Shown one piece after another: positions 21,617-34,319 of a stretch of 64,000 nucleotides of DNA. This DNA comes from Eleusine coracana subsp. coracana (lineage: Eukaryota > Streptophyta > Magnoliopsida > Poales > Poaceae), in NCBI GenBank assembly GCA_032690845.1, contig CM064417.1, forward strand, positions 17,328,501 through 17,392,500. Direction: 5' to 3'. The translations under genes and the position numbers were made by a program. The stretch's first letter is position 1. Each line of letters opens with the position of its first letter. The notes below the pieces were generated by a model, which ran no database searches, was not told the origin of the DNA, and saw only the letters and a list, made by a program, of their open reading frames with translations.

Positions 21617-24600
21617 ATGTCAGGAAGCGATGGGGAGGGTGCTTCACCCTCCAAATTGGATGAGTGCGTGAGCCAAAATCAGTTACAGAAGGCTTTGCAG
21701 GCGGTTCGGAGTGATTTGGCAGAGACGATCACCAGGGCCGTCACCGACGCCGTCACCAAGCTTCACCTGGGAGAAAGCATTGAGCGGTTGGATAAGAGAG
21801 TCTCTAAGCTAACCGATCAGGTTGTCGAATTGGAGACCGCTCACAAGACCAACAACAACAACAACAACACCAACACCAACACCAACAACGACACCAACAA
21901 CGACGTTGAAGACGATCATGATGAAGCAACGGTGTATAAGGCTGATGGCACCGTCGATAGGTCAGCTACAAGGACCGCAAGGTTACGACGCCGTTTGCAA
22001 CGTAACCCTCAAGGTATGGGTGGTTTCCACAACCACAACCGTCGCACACAAGATAACTATGCTCCAGATGATCCGTATGCTAAAATTAAGTTTTCAATTC
22101 CTTCGTTTTCGGGTCAATACGATGGTGATGCTTACCTTGATTGGGAAATGGCGGTAGAACAAAAATTTAATGCCCACCTTGTTCCTGAACAACATAGAGT
22201 TAGACAAGCCACTAGTGAGTTTAAGGACTTTGCTATTGTTTGGTGGAGTGGTCTAGCTGCGGAAACCGATTTGCCTACTACTTGGGAAGAACTTAAGGTA
22301 GAAATGCGTGATCATTTTGGTCCTCCTTCTTTTTATAGAGAAATTCGTAATAAACGGCAGCATTTAGATCAAGGAGATAAAACTATTCAGGAGTATTTTA
22401 GTGAGCTTCAGAAGGGTTTGATTCGTTGTGCTGTGGTTGAAAAAGTAGAGGATCAGATTTGCCGCCTTTATTCTGGTTTGAGAAAAGAAATTCAGGACAC
22501 CCTTGATTACAAAGAATTTTATACCCTCAACCAGTGTTTCCACTATGCTATGCTTGCAAAGAAAGAATCACAGGGACTTTTCCAGGCTTTTGAGGAGTAC
22601 AGCAAGTCCAGGAATTTCTACCCATCACGGCCGACGGGGACTTCAGGGCTGCCCAAGCCATCTTTCCGGCCGCCCCCACCAGCTAGTGTTGTTTCTGCAG
22701 CACCAAGATCAGCCCCTGCCCCTTCTACGCGCTCAGGTAAAAAGTCTGTGCAGGTACCGGCTAGTACTGCCTCCTCTGTTGCTTCGACGGGACGCACTAC
22801 AGGGATTCAGTGCCACCGCTGCCATGGTCTTGGCCATGTGTAGAAAGATTGCCCAAGTTGGCGGGCATATGTGGCGACAGATGATGGCGGTTACATGAGC
22901 ACCTCCGATGTGGTGGATGAGGAGGAGGATGTCGCTGCCACCAGCGGTGACCTCGTCCTTGGAGGCGGAGATACCACGGGCTATATGAATATTATTGTGC
23001 AGCATGTGCTTACCACACAAGTCCAGCGGCCCGAGATGATGCAGCGACATAACTTGTTCTAGATTTTCTTCGTCATCAAGAACCGTCGGGCACATGTCAT
23101 CATTGATGGAGGAAGCTGCAATAATTTGGTGAGTTCTGATGTGGTTAAGAAGCTTGATTTGACCACACGCCCACATCCACATCCATACTACATTCAGTGG
23201 TTAAATGACTCTGGAAAAGCTAAGGTAACACAAACTTGCAGAGTTCCTTTTTCCATTGGTTCCTATGTGGATTCTGTTGATTGTGATGTTGTACCCATGC
23301 AAGCTTGTTCACTTTTATTGGGTAGACCTTGGGAATTTGATAATGATGCTGTACACCATGGTAAAAGTAATAAGTACACTTTTATGCATAAAGGAACTAA
23401 ACTTACTTTGTTACCAATGACCCCTGCTGAAATTGTACAAGCTGATTTAGAACGAGCTGCTAGTTTGAAAAATAAAAGCCCTAAAATTCAGCAACCTGTT
23501 AATTCTGCTTCTACACCAAGTAATGTTAATGATTCTTCAAGTTCTAAGGGTGCTGCAATTAAATTACAAGGTCGTTCATGTCTTGCCACAAAATCTGAGC
23601 TTGCTGAAATTTCTACTCATGATATTTGCTATGCTTTAATATGCAAACAAGCCTTGTTTTTGCTTGGTGATATCGCTTCTAGTGCTTTGCCTCCTGCTGT
23701 CACTAACCTTTTGCAGGAGTATGAGGATGTTTTCCCAGCTGAGATACCCCCGGGATTGCCACCTTTGAGAGGGAATGAGCATCAAATTGATTTGATTCCT
23801 GGTGCTACTTTACCAAACCGTGCTGCTTATAGGACCAACCCTGAGGAGACTAAGGAGATACAATGACAAGTCCAAGACCTTTTGGATCGTGGGTATGTTC
23901 GTCAATCACTTAGTCCTTGTGCTGTTCCTGTACTTTTGGTTCCTAAGAAAGATGGTTCTTGGCGTATGTGTGTAGATTGTAGAGCCATTAATAACATTAC
24001 TATTAGGTATCGTCATCCTATTCCTAGGCTAGACGACATGCTTGATGAGTTATGTAGTGCTATAATTTTCACTAAAATTGATTTGCGTAGTGGCTACCAT
24101 CAAATTAGAATGAAACTTGGAGATGAATGGAAAACAGCTTTCAAAACCAAATTCGGGTTGTATGAGTGGTTAGTAATGCCTTTTGGGTTAACTAATGCAC
24201 CCAGTACTTTCATGCGTTTGATGAATGAGGTTTTAAGACCTTTTATTGGCAAATTTGTGGTTGTTTACTTTGATGATATCTTGATTTATAGCAAATTCAT
24301 GGATGATCATATGATTCATTTGCATGCTGTTTTTGATGCTTTGCAAGTTGCGCGTTTATTTGGTAACCTTGAGAAGTGCACCTTTTGCACGGATCGAGTC
24401 TCTTTTCTTGGCTATGTTGTGACTCCACAGGGAATTGAGGTGGATGAGGCGAAGATTGAAGCCATAAAGAGCTGGCCTGTACCAAAAACTATCACACAGG
24501 TGAGGAGTTTTCTTGGTCTTGCAGGTTTCTACCGCCGCTTTGTCAAAGATTTCAGCACCATTGCTGCACCATTGCATGAGTTGACAAAGAAGGGCGTTGA

Positions 24601-26571
24601 CTTCCATTTTGGTAAGGTACATCATGAGTCTTTTGATGCTTTGAAGGACAAACTTACACATACACCATTGCTGCAATTACCCAATTTTGATAAGACTTTT
24701 GAGCTTGAATGTGATGCTAGTGGTATAGGCATTGGTGGTGTTTTGATGCAAGACGGTAAACCTGTTGCATACTTTAGTGAGAAAATTACTGGGCCTGTTT
24801 TGAATTATTCCACGTATGATAAGGAAATATATGCACTTGTACGTTCTTTAGAGACGTGGCATCATTATTTGTTGCCCAAAGAATTTGTTATTCATTCTGA
24901 TCCTGAATCACTTAGGTATATTCGTTCTCAAGGAAATTTGAACCGTAGACATGCTAAATGGGTTGAGTTTATTGAGTCTTTTCCTTATATTATTAAACAT
25001 AAGAAAGGGAAACATAAGAACAATATGTTGCTGATGTTGATTTTAAAGATGTATTGCTGCACTGTAAAGAAGGTCGTGCTTGGCACAAATTTGTTTTGAA
25101 TGATGGATTCTTATTTAGAGCTAACTGCCTATGCATTCCAGTTGGTTCCGTTTGTCTTTTGTTGTTGCAGGAGGCGCATGGAGGTGGATTGATTGGTCAT
25201 TTTGGTGCTAAGAAGACAGAGGATATTTTGGCCACACACTTCTTTTGGCCAAGGATGAGGAAAGATGTTGAGCGTTTTGTTGCTCGCTGCACTACATGTC
25301 AAAAAGCTAAGTCTCGATTGAATCCACATGGTTTATACATGCCACTTCCTGTTCCTTCTATTCCTCGGGCGGATATTTCTATGGACTTTATTTTAGGACT
25401 GCCTAGGACTGAGAGGGGGAGCGATAGCATTTTTGTTGTCGTGGGTCGTTTTTCCAAGATGGCACACTTTATATCATGTCATAAAACTAATGATGCTAGT
25501 TATATTGCTGATCTTTCTTTCAAAGAAATTGTACGTTTGCATGGTATGCCTTCTACTATTGTTTCAGATCGTGATGCAAAATTCTTGAGTCATTTTTGGC
25601 GCACGCTTTGGAATAAGTTGGGTACAAAGTTGTTATTTTCTACAACTTGTCATCCACAAACTGATGGACAAACTAAGGTTGTGAACCGCACTTTGGGTAC
25701 TATGTTGTGAGCTATTTTGAAGAAAAATTTGAAGCAATGGGAAGAATGCTTACCTCATATTGAGTTTGCTTATAATCGGGCAACACATTCTACTACCAAG
25801 GTAAGTCCATTCAAGGGAGTGTATGGTTTTGATCCCCGTACTCCACTTGATATACTTCCTCTACCTATTAATGAGAGAGTTCATATTGATGCTAAGGAGC
25901 GTGCTGAATTTATTTTGCAAATGCATGAGACCACTAGACTTAGCATTGAAAAGATGAATGAAAAGTATAAAATTGCTGGTAGTAAGGGTAGAAAGGAAGT
26001 AAAGCTTGATGTAGGAGATTTAGTGTGGTTACACTTAAGGAAGGATAGATTTCCAGAATTGAGAAAGTCTAAACTAATGCCTAGAGCTGATGGTCCATTC
26101 AAAATAATAGAGAAGATTAATGATAATGCATACAAACTTGAGTTGCCTCCCGAGTTCGGGGTTAGTCCTACTTTTAACATTTCAGATTTGAAACCATACT
26201 TGGGAGAAGAGGATGAGCTTGAGTCGAGGACGACTCCACTTCAAGAGGGGGAGGATGATGAGGACATCACTCCTATGGATACACACAACACTCCTCCAAA
26301 TCTGGACTTGCAAGGTCCAATGACTAGAGCTCGTGCACGACAACTAAATTTAGAGGTGAGCTCGTTCCTACGTTCTTCGCTATATGTTACTTTTGAGAAT
26401 GGTTTGCTACCCAATGATTATTTTATGATTAGAAACCATGGAGAGGACCAGGAGATGATGGGAGAAGGAGTTGGGAACGTGGAGGACCACCAAGGGCTTG
26501 GAAGCCAAAGTGGAGGCCCAATCAAAACCGACTTCGAGTCTGATTCGGTTCCCAGGACCAGTCTGTACTAA
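21617..26571 (+). pseudogene. CRM A gag-pol polyprotein, inactivated
   Basis: One frame starts at MSGSDGEG (21617). In order: gag with a short poly-Asn tract (about 21850-21900); gag core (about 22130-22560); zinc knuckle CHRCHGLGHV, cut by a stop; protease (DGGSCNN, about 23106); RT with the YFDD box at 24266-24277; RNase H (ELECDASGIG); integrase with CTTCQKAKS and core. Nonsense codons at 22841 (TAG), 23060 (TAG), 23864 (TGA) and 25708 (TGA) face CAG, CAG, CGA and CGA in copy B. An 82-bp deletion near 25010 shifts the frame. The catalytic Glu of the integrase is Lys (25675-25677). The frame ends inside the 3' LTR at 26569-26571. It is dead on several counts. Confidence 0.92.
26243..26255 (+). 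other. Polypurine tract of CRM A
   Basis: AAGAGGGGGAGGA lies directly before the 3' LTR start at 26256, inside the pol coding frame. It primes plus-strand DNA synthesis in LTR elements. Copy B has the same tract at 52315-52327. Confidence 0.75.
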
Positions 26572-27179
26572 AACGGTCGCCCAGGACGCATACGGACTCG
26601 GATTTAGACGTTCTACATATGCACGGAAAGATAAGGAGAAGACCTTTCCAATGCCGCCGGCCTCATATCAAAATTCATCTGGAGTCATCAGGAATCATCA
26701 AAACAAGAGAGAGTCCAGAATATGTGTGGGTGCTGCATCGCCTATTTTTGGCCTTTGGGCTTTGTAACTAGTTGAGCCCAATTAGGGGCGCGTCCAGAGG
26801 GTCTTGCACGACCCTAGGGTCTTTATATACAGCCGCCGCCGCACTATTAGGGTGCGGGTTTTGCTTAGATCAATTCTGTTCATAAATAATTTCACCGTTC
26901 ATCGGTTTGTGTGACCCCAACTTCGAGAGTTTAATCATACATCTGCAATTGTGTTGCATTCTTCGTTGTTCTTGCTTGTGTTCTTGATTCGTAGGCAGGG
27001 ATTAGCCTTCTCGGCGAGGTCAATCGTCTTTGGACGGTTGATAACCAGAGGAGACGTCGTGCTGCGATTGCGGGGTTTAGAACGTGCTGTTCTGAAGCCG
27101 GATCGATTTGTGTGTCGCCTCCGACCAAAATCAACTTACCAAGAACCTTTCGGAAGATCGGGAACCCTTGTTCACATCA
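26256..27179 (+). repeat. 3' LTR of CRM A
   Basis: 924 bp, same length as the 5' LTR. It carries the last 105 codons of pol at its left end, a TATA box at 26822-26829, and ends TTGTTCACATCA. Confidence 0.92.
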
Positions 27180-27255
27180 CCATGTTTTTCCTAGAGCAAC
27201 GGAGGAGGAGAGACGACGCGCTCGCACACTAGCCACGACCATGACATGGTTCTTC

Positions 27256-27263
27256 TATAAATA
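27256..27263 (+). promoter_or_regulatory. TATA box of the gene at 27358
   Basis: TATAAATA, 95-102 bp upstream of the ATG, which leaves about 70 bp for a 5' UTR with initiation 25-35 bp downstream of the box. CRM A ends 76 bp upstream of it. Confidence 0.6.
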
Positions 27264-27357
27264 CCGCATAGCGATCTCCAGCTAGCGCTCCATGTCATCA
27301 TGCAAACTAGCTCTCTCATCACGCACTGATTCCCCACACCCCTCCTACAAGCACATC

Positions 27358-27806
27358 ATGGCTAGCTCCAGCGCTCCATACAGCCACTGCTCTCCGGACG
27401 GCGTTGGATCAAGCGGCGAACCCGGCGGCAGCCGTAAGCGTCTCCGTTCGCCATCTCCTGACCCGCCGGCTGGAGGACGCAACCAGCCATTGAGGAAGGC
27501 CACTTGCAGCAAAGCGGTGGCGGACTATCTTGGGATAGCCCCTAGAGTAGCCACTGATTTTCTACTGAAGGTAAGCATAGTTTGGATTAAGAAGATGTAT
27601 TTAGTCATATAGTGGTTCTGACTATATCTTGGGTTTTTCGCTGGCTTCGCTTCTGCAGGTGAAGGTGATGACCAGCCAGGAGGAGCCCAAACCCAATAAC
27701 TGGCTACTCATGGTTGCGGCCTGCCACTCTGTTTTGGAGCCTGACTGCGGCGCAAGGTCGCCTTGGATACAAACGAGGGCAAGTGCTTCCATCTATGCAA
27801 GGGGCG
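27358..27806 (+). pseudogene. Unrecognised small gene, cut in exon 2 by element F
   Basis: Seen: ATG at 27358. Exon 1 (27358-27570, 71 codons) starts MASSSAPYSH and carries a basic patch RKRLRSPSPDPP that could be a nuclear signal. Next is an 88-bp intron (27571-27658, GTAAGC...TGCAG, phase 0). Exon 2 from 27659 is open for 49 codons (VKVMTSQEEPKP, NNWLLMVAACHSVLEPDCG) until element F begins at 27807. A TATA box lies at the right distance. I do not recognise the family; a captured gene or a grass-specific gene are both possible. Both halves are free of stops, so disruption may be recent relative to other damage here. The rest should lie beyond the right edge, after element F. Confidence 0.6.
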
Positions 27807-30800
27807 TGTAACACCCTGATTTTTTTCAATTTTTGAGTATTTTAAAATTTTCCTTGAATTAAATTAAGTTGTAATATATTATTATGAAAAAGAATTATTT
27901 TCTAAAGAAAATAACCAAATTTGTGTCATTTTGAAATTTGGAATATTGCATTCATGCTGGTTAATTGCACTAGGAGTTTATTGTTTGTAAACTTTTATTT
28001 AAAATCCGAGTCAGAATCGATTTGGTTTAATTTTAGAGTTGAGGGAAAAGAAATCAGAAAAGAAAAAGAGAAGAAAACCTCCCTTGGCCATGGGCCGAAA
28101 CCCTTTCCCCCAGCCTATTTCCTCTTCTCCCCTCTTCCTTCTTCCCGCTTGGGCTAGAGTCTCCCGCGGCCCAGTTTCTTCCCCCCCCCTCCTCTCTCCT
28201 TTCCTCTCTCGGCCTACCTCGGCCTGGCCCTCTCTCTCCCCGCGGCCCCGCTCCCCCCCCCCCCCCCCCCCCGTAGCAGCCCCGCTCGGCCTGCCAGCCC
28301 ACCGTGGCCCAGCACCAGCCCAAGCCCGCCCCACCAAAACCGTAACCGGGTCCAAGCCGCCGCCGCTGCAGCCAACCTTGGCGTGCTTGCGAAGGCGACC
28401 CCGGGACTCGCGCGCCCATAAATAGCTGCCACCCTCGAGCCCCGCGCCCTTGTTTTCCCCAAACCCCGCCACCGGTCGCGCTCCCGCAAACCCTAGTGCC
28501 GCTGCCGGATTTCGCCGCCGCAAGCTCGCCGTCGGCCGCACTCCTTCGCCCTTCCCCGCCGCGCGCAAGCCCCCGGTGAGTCTCCCCGTAATCCCCTCTC
28601 TCGTTTGGTTCTATCGGCGCCCAGTTTCATAGCCCGTAGGCCGAGATCGACGCGCGTCGCCGCCTCGGGCCATGGCGCCGCCGCCTCCACCGTCGTCGGC
28701 CGCCGCGGGCCCTGCCGGAGCCGCCTCAGCCCTCCGATCTAATCTGGATGGCCCAGATCAGATCACCCTGAAGTGGTATGCCCGTGGTCCACCGTGGACC
28801 GTGGACCTTCAGGTCAATGCTGGTTCACGACCTCGTGGATCTAGTCCACCGGAATTAATTTAATTAATTTAATTAATTAATTATTGTATATCGATTAATT
28901 ATCTGTTAATGTGTAATTTTATATTTAGGTCCCTGATTTATATAATTATTTTTAGTCTTGTAATTTTACAAAAACACCCCTGGACATTTTATCAATTATG
29001 TTTTAGTCCTACATTTTTACAATTTAGTCCCTAAACTTTTTATAAATTAGTTTTGGTCCCTAAAATTTTCATAAATTATATTTTGGCCCTGATATTTTAC
29101 AGTTTAGCCCTTTTACTTTTCTAAAATTATATTTGGGTCCCAGACATTTCTGTTTTTAATATTTCTGCCCCTAAAAATTCAAACCGTAATAACTTTTCAA
29201 CCGTAGATCCGATCTGAGAAATTCTAGCACCAGAGTGATCGTAGTATTTAATATTATTTATTCATACTATTTCATAATATTTTGCTAATTTATTATTTTA
29301 AGCCTAGAACTTTAAACCTTCGTAACTTTTTACTCGTAACTCGGATTGAGGTGATTCTTACGCTCACGCGATCGTAGCAATGCGTACTTTCTCATAGTAT
29401 TGTTATTATTGTTGCCTATTACTATGTGGTGTGTTGTTTTTTAGTTTGGTTGTATGCTTATCTTTCCGGTGTGACGTTAGTAGACGACCAGCAGTTGGAG
29501 AACTTTCAGGACCTCTAGCTAGAAGACTTTGAGCAGCAGCAAGGGGAACCAGGCAAGTGTCTTTGATGTATTTTGAACCTATGTTTTATATTTCTCTCTA
29601 TTCTCTATGCGTGCTAGTTAATATTGAATCCTATGTGTCATCATCCTGTTCCTTATTATTCCTTGTCACCTGGGTTCTGGTGTAGTATGTTAGAATGAGT
29701 ACGTCATGCTTAGTTTGCTATGTCGAGTTTGGAAGTGTCTAATATTAATCTTGACTACTGGCTCACTTGAACATAATGATCATGAGGGATAGGTAATCCT
29801 TTTTAGTAACATGGAACCTAGGTGATCCAAGCAGGAGGATGATGATGATGGTGCGGGTATGCACATGTACTCGGTATAGTACTGTGGGATTGTGGTGGTA
29901 CCTGCTTGGGATCACAAGAGTTAGTTCGTGGAGCGGCCACCCAGGAAAACAGCGCAAAGCACAGGTTTGATATGGGTAGGCTTGGTTGAGTATCAAGATG
30001 TCGTCTAAGTTTTGCGGACAATCGAGGGATGAGGACGGGACGGTTTACTCTCGGACTCAGGCGATGGATGCTTCACTCCTAGCCACGGTGCCAGAGGGGG
30101 CTTCTGTAGGAATGGTTTAATTCCATAGTGGTGAAACTTTAGCGTGGATTGTTTGCAAGCTAGGAAGCTCTTTGAAAGACCTTATGGTGATCTCTTGGCC
30201 TCACCAACCTGTGGGTAAAGTTATGCAACCTCTGCAGATTGTCAAACAGTTATAACAGTCGTGCTCACAGTCATGAGCAGCCTAGATCCTCACATATTTA
30301 GGATGGTTGTTTATGGGTGAACATGGTGGGTAGCCAAGTTTGGTTTGGGCATTGTAACCCTTGGTTTGCTACAGGCGGTGTAACATGTAGTGTGGTTTCT
30401 TATGGGCGGTTTAATCCATGGTTGGCTACAGGCGGTGTAACCTGTAGTGTTGAATAGATGAGGTAACTTGGGACAACTTTTCACTTAGTAAATAGGAGTG
30501 CTATTCAAAAGGTCTTAGGTGTAGTGCTCATTTATGCAAATGAACTATTATGTTAGCCTTTCTTCTATTAAGCCTGCATGTCATATTTTCCCCCACTTCC
30601 TAAGTACGACATGTGCTCACCCTTGCTATTTCCCTTTGTTGCTATATACTATAAACTGGTGCTCAGAAGATGGAGAGATGGACTACATCGATGAAGACTA
30701 CTACTAGGCGACCGTGCCCCCGGTCGATTGCCTGTGGTGTTATGGTGTTTTCCGCTGCTATTTAGTTTGAGAGTCATTTCAGTGTTTAGTGACAATCTTT

Positions 30801-30932
30801 TATGTAATAATTGTATGTTGTAATAATAACATTGGTTATACTGTTATGCACTTACTATCGATATATGTGAAACTTGTTCCTGGGCACACATATGAATAGC
30901 ACTTGGTTTTGTCCATAAAACCCGGTGTGACA
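27807..30932 (+). repeat. 5' LTR of element F
   Basis: 3126 bp from TGTAACACCCTGA to CCCGGTGTGACA. A GC-rich part (28080-28700) has a C-run of over 20 bases at 28250-28272, a TATA-like ATAAATA at 28417-28423, and a donor-like CCGGTGAGTC near 28574, so a spliced leader is possible. An AT-rich TTAATTAA repeat lies near 28855-28885, and degenerate repeats of TTTGGTCCCTAAA-type at 28925-29160. Long open frames in the GC-rich part are compositional and were not called genes. Confidence 0.88.
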
Positions 30933-30936
30933 GAAG

Positions 30937-30949
30937 TGGCATCAGAGCC
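30937..30949 (+). other. Primer-binding site of element F
   Basis: TGGCATCAGAGCC, 4 bp after the LTR, complementary to the 3' end of initiator-Met tRNA with one mismatch. The leader 30950-31162 holds no gene. Confidence 0.8.
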
Positions 30950-31162
30950 ATGTCGACTGTAGGACGCTAGTTTAGATAGAGTGGTCGTGTCTTAGGGATT
31001 ATCTTACATATATTACAATAAAACTATTTTTCAAACTTTTGGCTTCTAGTTTTGCTTATTCATCCCTTGTTACTTACTTCTTTTGTTGCTTTATTATCTT
31101 TCAGTTTATAAAAGTTTTACTGACTTATTCCTTCCCCCCCCCCCTGGTTCAAAATTTTGTAG

Positions 31163-31924
31163 ATGACTCGCACGAAGATCACCCCGCGTAAGCGTGTTGT
31201 TGTTCCCCCTCCACAGATCCTAGAGGATGCGTTTTGGATGATCCAGCCAGTTATTGAGGCTCACTCCACTGGACTTGACATTGGCTACTACCCGAGGACA
31301 CTGTGGTACTTCCTTCAAGGACTGGGATACCACGACGCTCCATAGTATGTGGGAACCCGGACCCCTCTTCGTGGAGGAGGCTATGCTTGGAAGGTTGAGG
31401 TGATACTGTACAAGAGGGCTATGGATGATGGCACCCGCCGAGTTCGCCGTGTCCACTTTGCCACTGCACGGAGAGCTACGTTCGAAGCTAGGATCAGTGA
31501 TGCTGCTCATCAGGCTCTTGCCGTGCTTCGCCACAAGCGCAACCAGACTCTACGTACTTCTCTGTTTGCTCACTTTCCATAGAGGGCCAGCGGCAGCCTA
31601 GAGTTCTCTGTCCTGCCTGCCCTAGGCCACGACGCTTCGGACCGTCTGAGGGAGCAGGTGGCTCTCACTGCAACTATGGACGGTGAGTTGACGACTGCTT
31701 TGGACGAGCTTGACTGACATGACTGATGCTACTTTGAGCAGGAGGAGACGATCCGGGAGTTGATGGAGATGTCGACAGAGAACGACGATTTTGAGGAGGA
31801 CCCATAGGAGGCGCCTGCGCCTAGAGCTATGGTGCCACCCAGCTCTCCCTTCCGCGCCACACTTCTTCAGCAGGCTGCGCAGGCACCACCACCGGTAGCT
31901 TCACCACCGACTAGCGAGGAGTAG
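31163..31924 (+). pseudogene. Extra ORF upstream of gag in element F
   Basis: A single frame of 253 codons starting MTRTKITPRKRVVVPPPQ and ending at TAG 31922-31924. It is interrupted by in-frame TAG at 31343, TGA at 31715 and 31724, and TAG at 31580 and 31805, each explicable by C-to-T change. The C-terminal half has a charged, heptad-like stretch (DRLREQVALTATMDGELTT, then EQEETIRELMEM) that could be a coiled coil, and a Pro/Ala-rich end. It is not gag, which begins separately at 32275. Function unknown. Element E has an ORF in the same position. 31925-32274 is noncoding. Confidence 0.65.
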
Positions 31925-32274
31925 TCTTCGTTATGAGAGTCTTTTGAGTCATGAGGTTAGGTTGTTAGTTATCAATTAGCATTGTCGAGCCGTATCGATG
32001 TAATAGTTTAGTGAGAGAGAGTTTTAGGTTAGCACGTCCTCGTGATTGGTATGCTAGTGTGATTGGTGTGATGAGTGTGATTGGGACTTTTTGTAATGAG
32101 TGTGCGTGTGTTACAAGGCCTGTCTTGCAAGACACATCTTGTTATCAATTAGTCTTTTAATAAAGATTTGTTAGTTTGGGGGATATCTCTTTTATTCCGC
32201 ACCTTTACATTATTGCTCCGCTTTACCATATCTTCGGATTCCTTTTTGGGCTGATCGTTCATAATCTACACTAG

Positions 32275-32983
32275 ATGGCGAGAGGAAACCACAACGTCCA
32301 CGACAACCATAAGGAACAGGAGCAGCCACCTCCGCAGCTCTTTATGGAACAACTCATGGCCATGCAGACACAACTTCTCCAGACCATGCACCAGATCCTG
32401 GTGCAGCAACAGAACAACAATGTCGTAGGAGCTACTCCCCCTCCTAGGGACAAGCTTGGAGATTTCCAGTGGACCAAGCCTCCAACTTTCTCTCACTCTA
32501 TGGAACCCATGGATGCAGATGACTAGCTGAAGACCATTGACAAGAATCTGCAAGTCGCGCAATGCAACAACAGGGAGAGGGTGTTGTTTGCCGCACACCA
32601 GCTTGTTAGACCCGCTGCTGATTGGTGGGATACTTATGTTGCAACTCATGAGGAGCCAGACAGTATTAACTGGCAAGAGTTCCAGAACAGCTTTAGGTCT
32701 CACCATGTGCCTCAGGTAGTGAGAATACTGAAGAAGAAGGAGTTCCAGGATCTAAAGCAGGGCTCCATGACAGTGAGTGAGTACGTTGCACGCTTCACCT
32801 AGCTATCTTGGTATGCTCCAAAGAAGTGGACACAGACCAGAAGAAGTGTGAGTGTTTTCTTGATGGGTTGAATAATGGCCTTGCCTATGCACTGGAGGCT
32901 CGCGACTAAGAAAACATTCAGGAGATGGTGGATATGGCTCTAGTCCTAGAGAATCGAAAGGCGAAGATGGATAGCAAGCACAA
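32275..32983 (+). pseudogene. Element F gag, first part
   Basis: Starts MARGNHNVHDNHKEQEQPPP. A Gln-rich N-terminus is followed by the retrotransposon gag core (ADWWDTYVATHEE, NWQEFQNSFRSHHVP, EFQDLKQGSMTVSEYVARF). Stops at 32524 (TAG where the core normally has Trp) and 32801 (TAG), a one-base frameshift near 32822, and a stop near 32908. The capsid region would form the particle shell. Element D interrupts it at 32983/32984; the frame continues at 62858. Confidence 0.88.
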
Positions 32984-34165
32984 TGTTGATGGTCCTTAAG
33001 TGCTAAATATGACCGTCATTTGCTTGCATAAAAACTATAAAATAAATAACCAACTAGTGGCAGGAGTTTATTACTAACAAATTCCACAAGTTTTAGTGAT
33101 TATGTGTATACAGGTGATTTACCACAGAGTATTAATAAAACACAAGTAATTAAGGGAGCAAACACACCTTCAGCCAATCAAGAGAGAGCACATGGATTGA
33201 AGGGCCCATTTTTAGTACTACACCGAAGAAACACACAAAACGACCCCGACATCTAGGATGAGGACCCACCTGGCAGCCACCCCGAGGAAGCACAAGCCAG
33301 GAGGGCCCAGCCACAGGTTGGCCGACCCAGGCCTGCGCCCTTTTCTCCTGGGCTTGCACGTGGAGGCTCCTGGTTGATCCCTGAAGGCGGTGGGTAGGGT
33401 CTTTCTTGGCGGTTACTCCCCTTTGCCAACTTATAAAGGTTATAAATAGGACGGTGTGGCTACACACTCACACACACAAGAAGAGAAACACCTGAGCTCC
33501 ACTCAAAAAGGCGAAGCACTACCTCCTTAGTCCTTAGAGAATAGGGAGAGAGTGAGGGGTAGTTCGGGGAAGTGCCGGCCTGTCGGCACTCTTCCCTAAT
33601 CTTGTACCTCGACGGAGTCTTGCCATTTCAAGTAAGTCGTCAGGATTCTTCTATGGTATTGTTCCTTTGATTCAATAAGATCTGCTCTTTACATGCTTAC
33701 GGGTTCATCATTTGTAATTGAATGCTTTAGTCTTTGATCAAGATTAGAGTAGTAATTCATAGCATAGGCGTGGTGTCTAGGCTATATATTACCTTTAATT
33801 GCCACGTGCTCCACGGATTGAACAGGTAGACGGCAGGTGGTGACAGCCCTGTCTGTCCTTAGTAACCCTCCACGTTCAGGTACGTCGTAGAGCTATAGGC
33901 CGGAATGTCCTGGCAGACCAGGGGGAAGCCGGCACCCGAAGTAAGCATTAGAGTTCGACCTTACCTTGTCCTTGGTCTAATCCATCCTAGATTCCTCTCT
34001 ACCCTCGCCTACCATGTTCTTGTTGTCCCTGGACGAGCCCGATTCTTTGATAGTCCACACACGTTCCTCGTGGATTTCGATACCCTTGGAATACTCCTAG
34101 GTGAAAGCTACTTCGACAGCCGCACGCTTGCGATTTATTACCATGAGTGACCGCTGGAGTCAACA
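32984..34165 (+). repeat. 5' LTR of element D
   Basis: 1182 bp, TGTTGATGGTCC to GGAGTCAACA. An 81-codon frame at 33905-34150 recurs in the 3' LTR (62619-62837) and is an LTR feature, not a gene. Confidence 0.92.
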
Positions 34166-34172
34166 AGCTTTC

Positions 34173-34190
34173 TAGCGCTGTTGCCGGGGA
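34173..34190 (+). other. Primer-binding site of element D
   Basis: TAGCGCTGTTGCCGGGGA, close to the TGGCGCCGTTGCCGGGGA site (Asp tRNA) that marks Athila/Tat elements. It starts 7 bp after the LTR. Confidence 0.8.
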
Positions 34191-34319
34191 GTGGTTGCTG
34201 AATTATCTTTGAACCGAGTTCGTCCTTGTATATCTTTTTTTATTTTATTTTATTTCGTTCCTATTTCCAACTTCTACGAAGGAGCCACAACCTTTATACC
34301 AATTCTCTACTCCGAAGGG

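Larger units (their letters stand above)
19483..27179 (+). mobile_element. CRM-like Ty3/gypsy retrotransposon, copy A
   Basis: A 7697-bp full-length element: 924-bp LTRs at both ends, PBS, leader, gag-pol, PPT. The flanks are CCACG (19478-19482) and CCATG (27180-27184), a 5-bp target duplication with one difference. CRM lineage is judged from the DGGSCNN protease motif, the PHPHPYYIQWLNDSG segment and a pol frame that continues into the 3' LTR. A by-eye comparison of the two LTRs gives about 35 differences in 924 bp (about 3.8%), more than in copy B. gag-pol is interrupted by four nonsense codons and an 82-bp deletion. Confidence 0.93.

Noticed and set aside
22733..23182. 149-codon minus-strand frame, also at 48726-49175
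   Set aside because: Antisense of CRM gag-protease; conserved only because the sense strand is.
28011..28690. Several 90-185-codon frames, Ala/Gly/Pro-rich
   Set aside because: Low-complexity translations of the GC-rich part of the F LTR, open in many frames at once.
33905..34150. 81-codon frame, repeated at 62619-62837
   Set aside because: The repeat is only because both are LTRs of element D; no family resemblance and no coding context.
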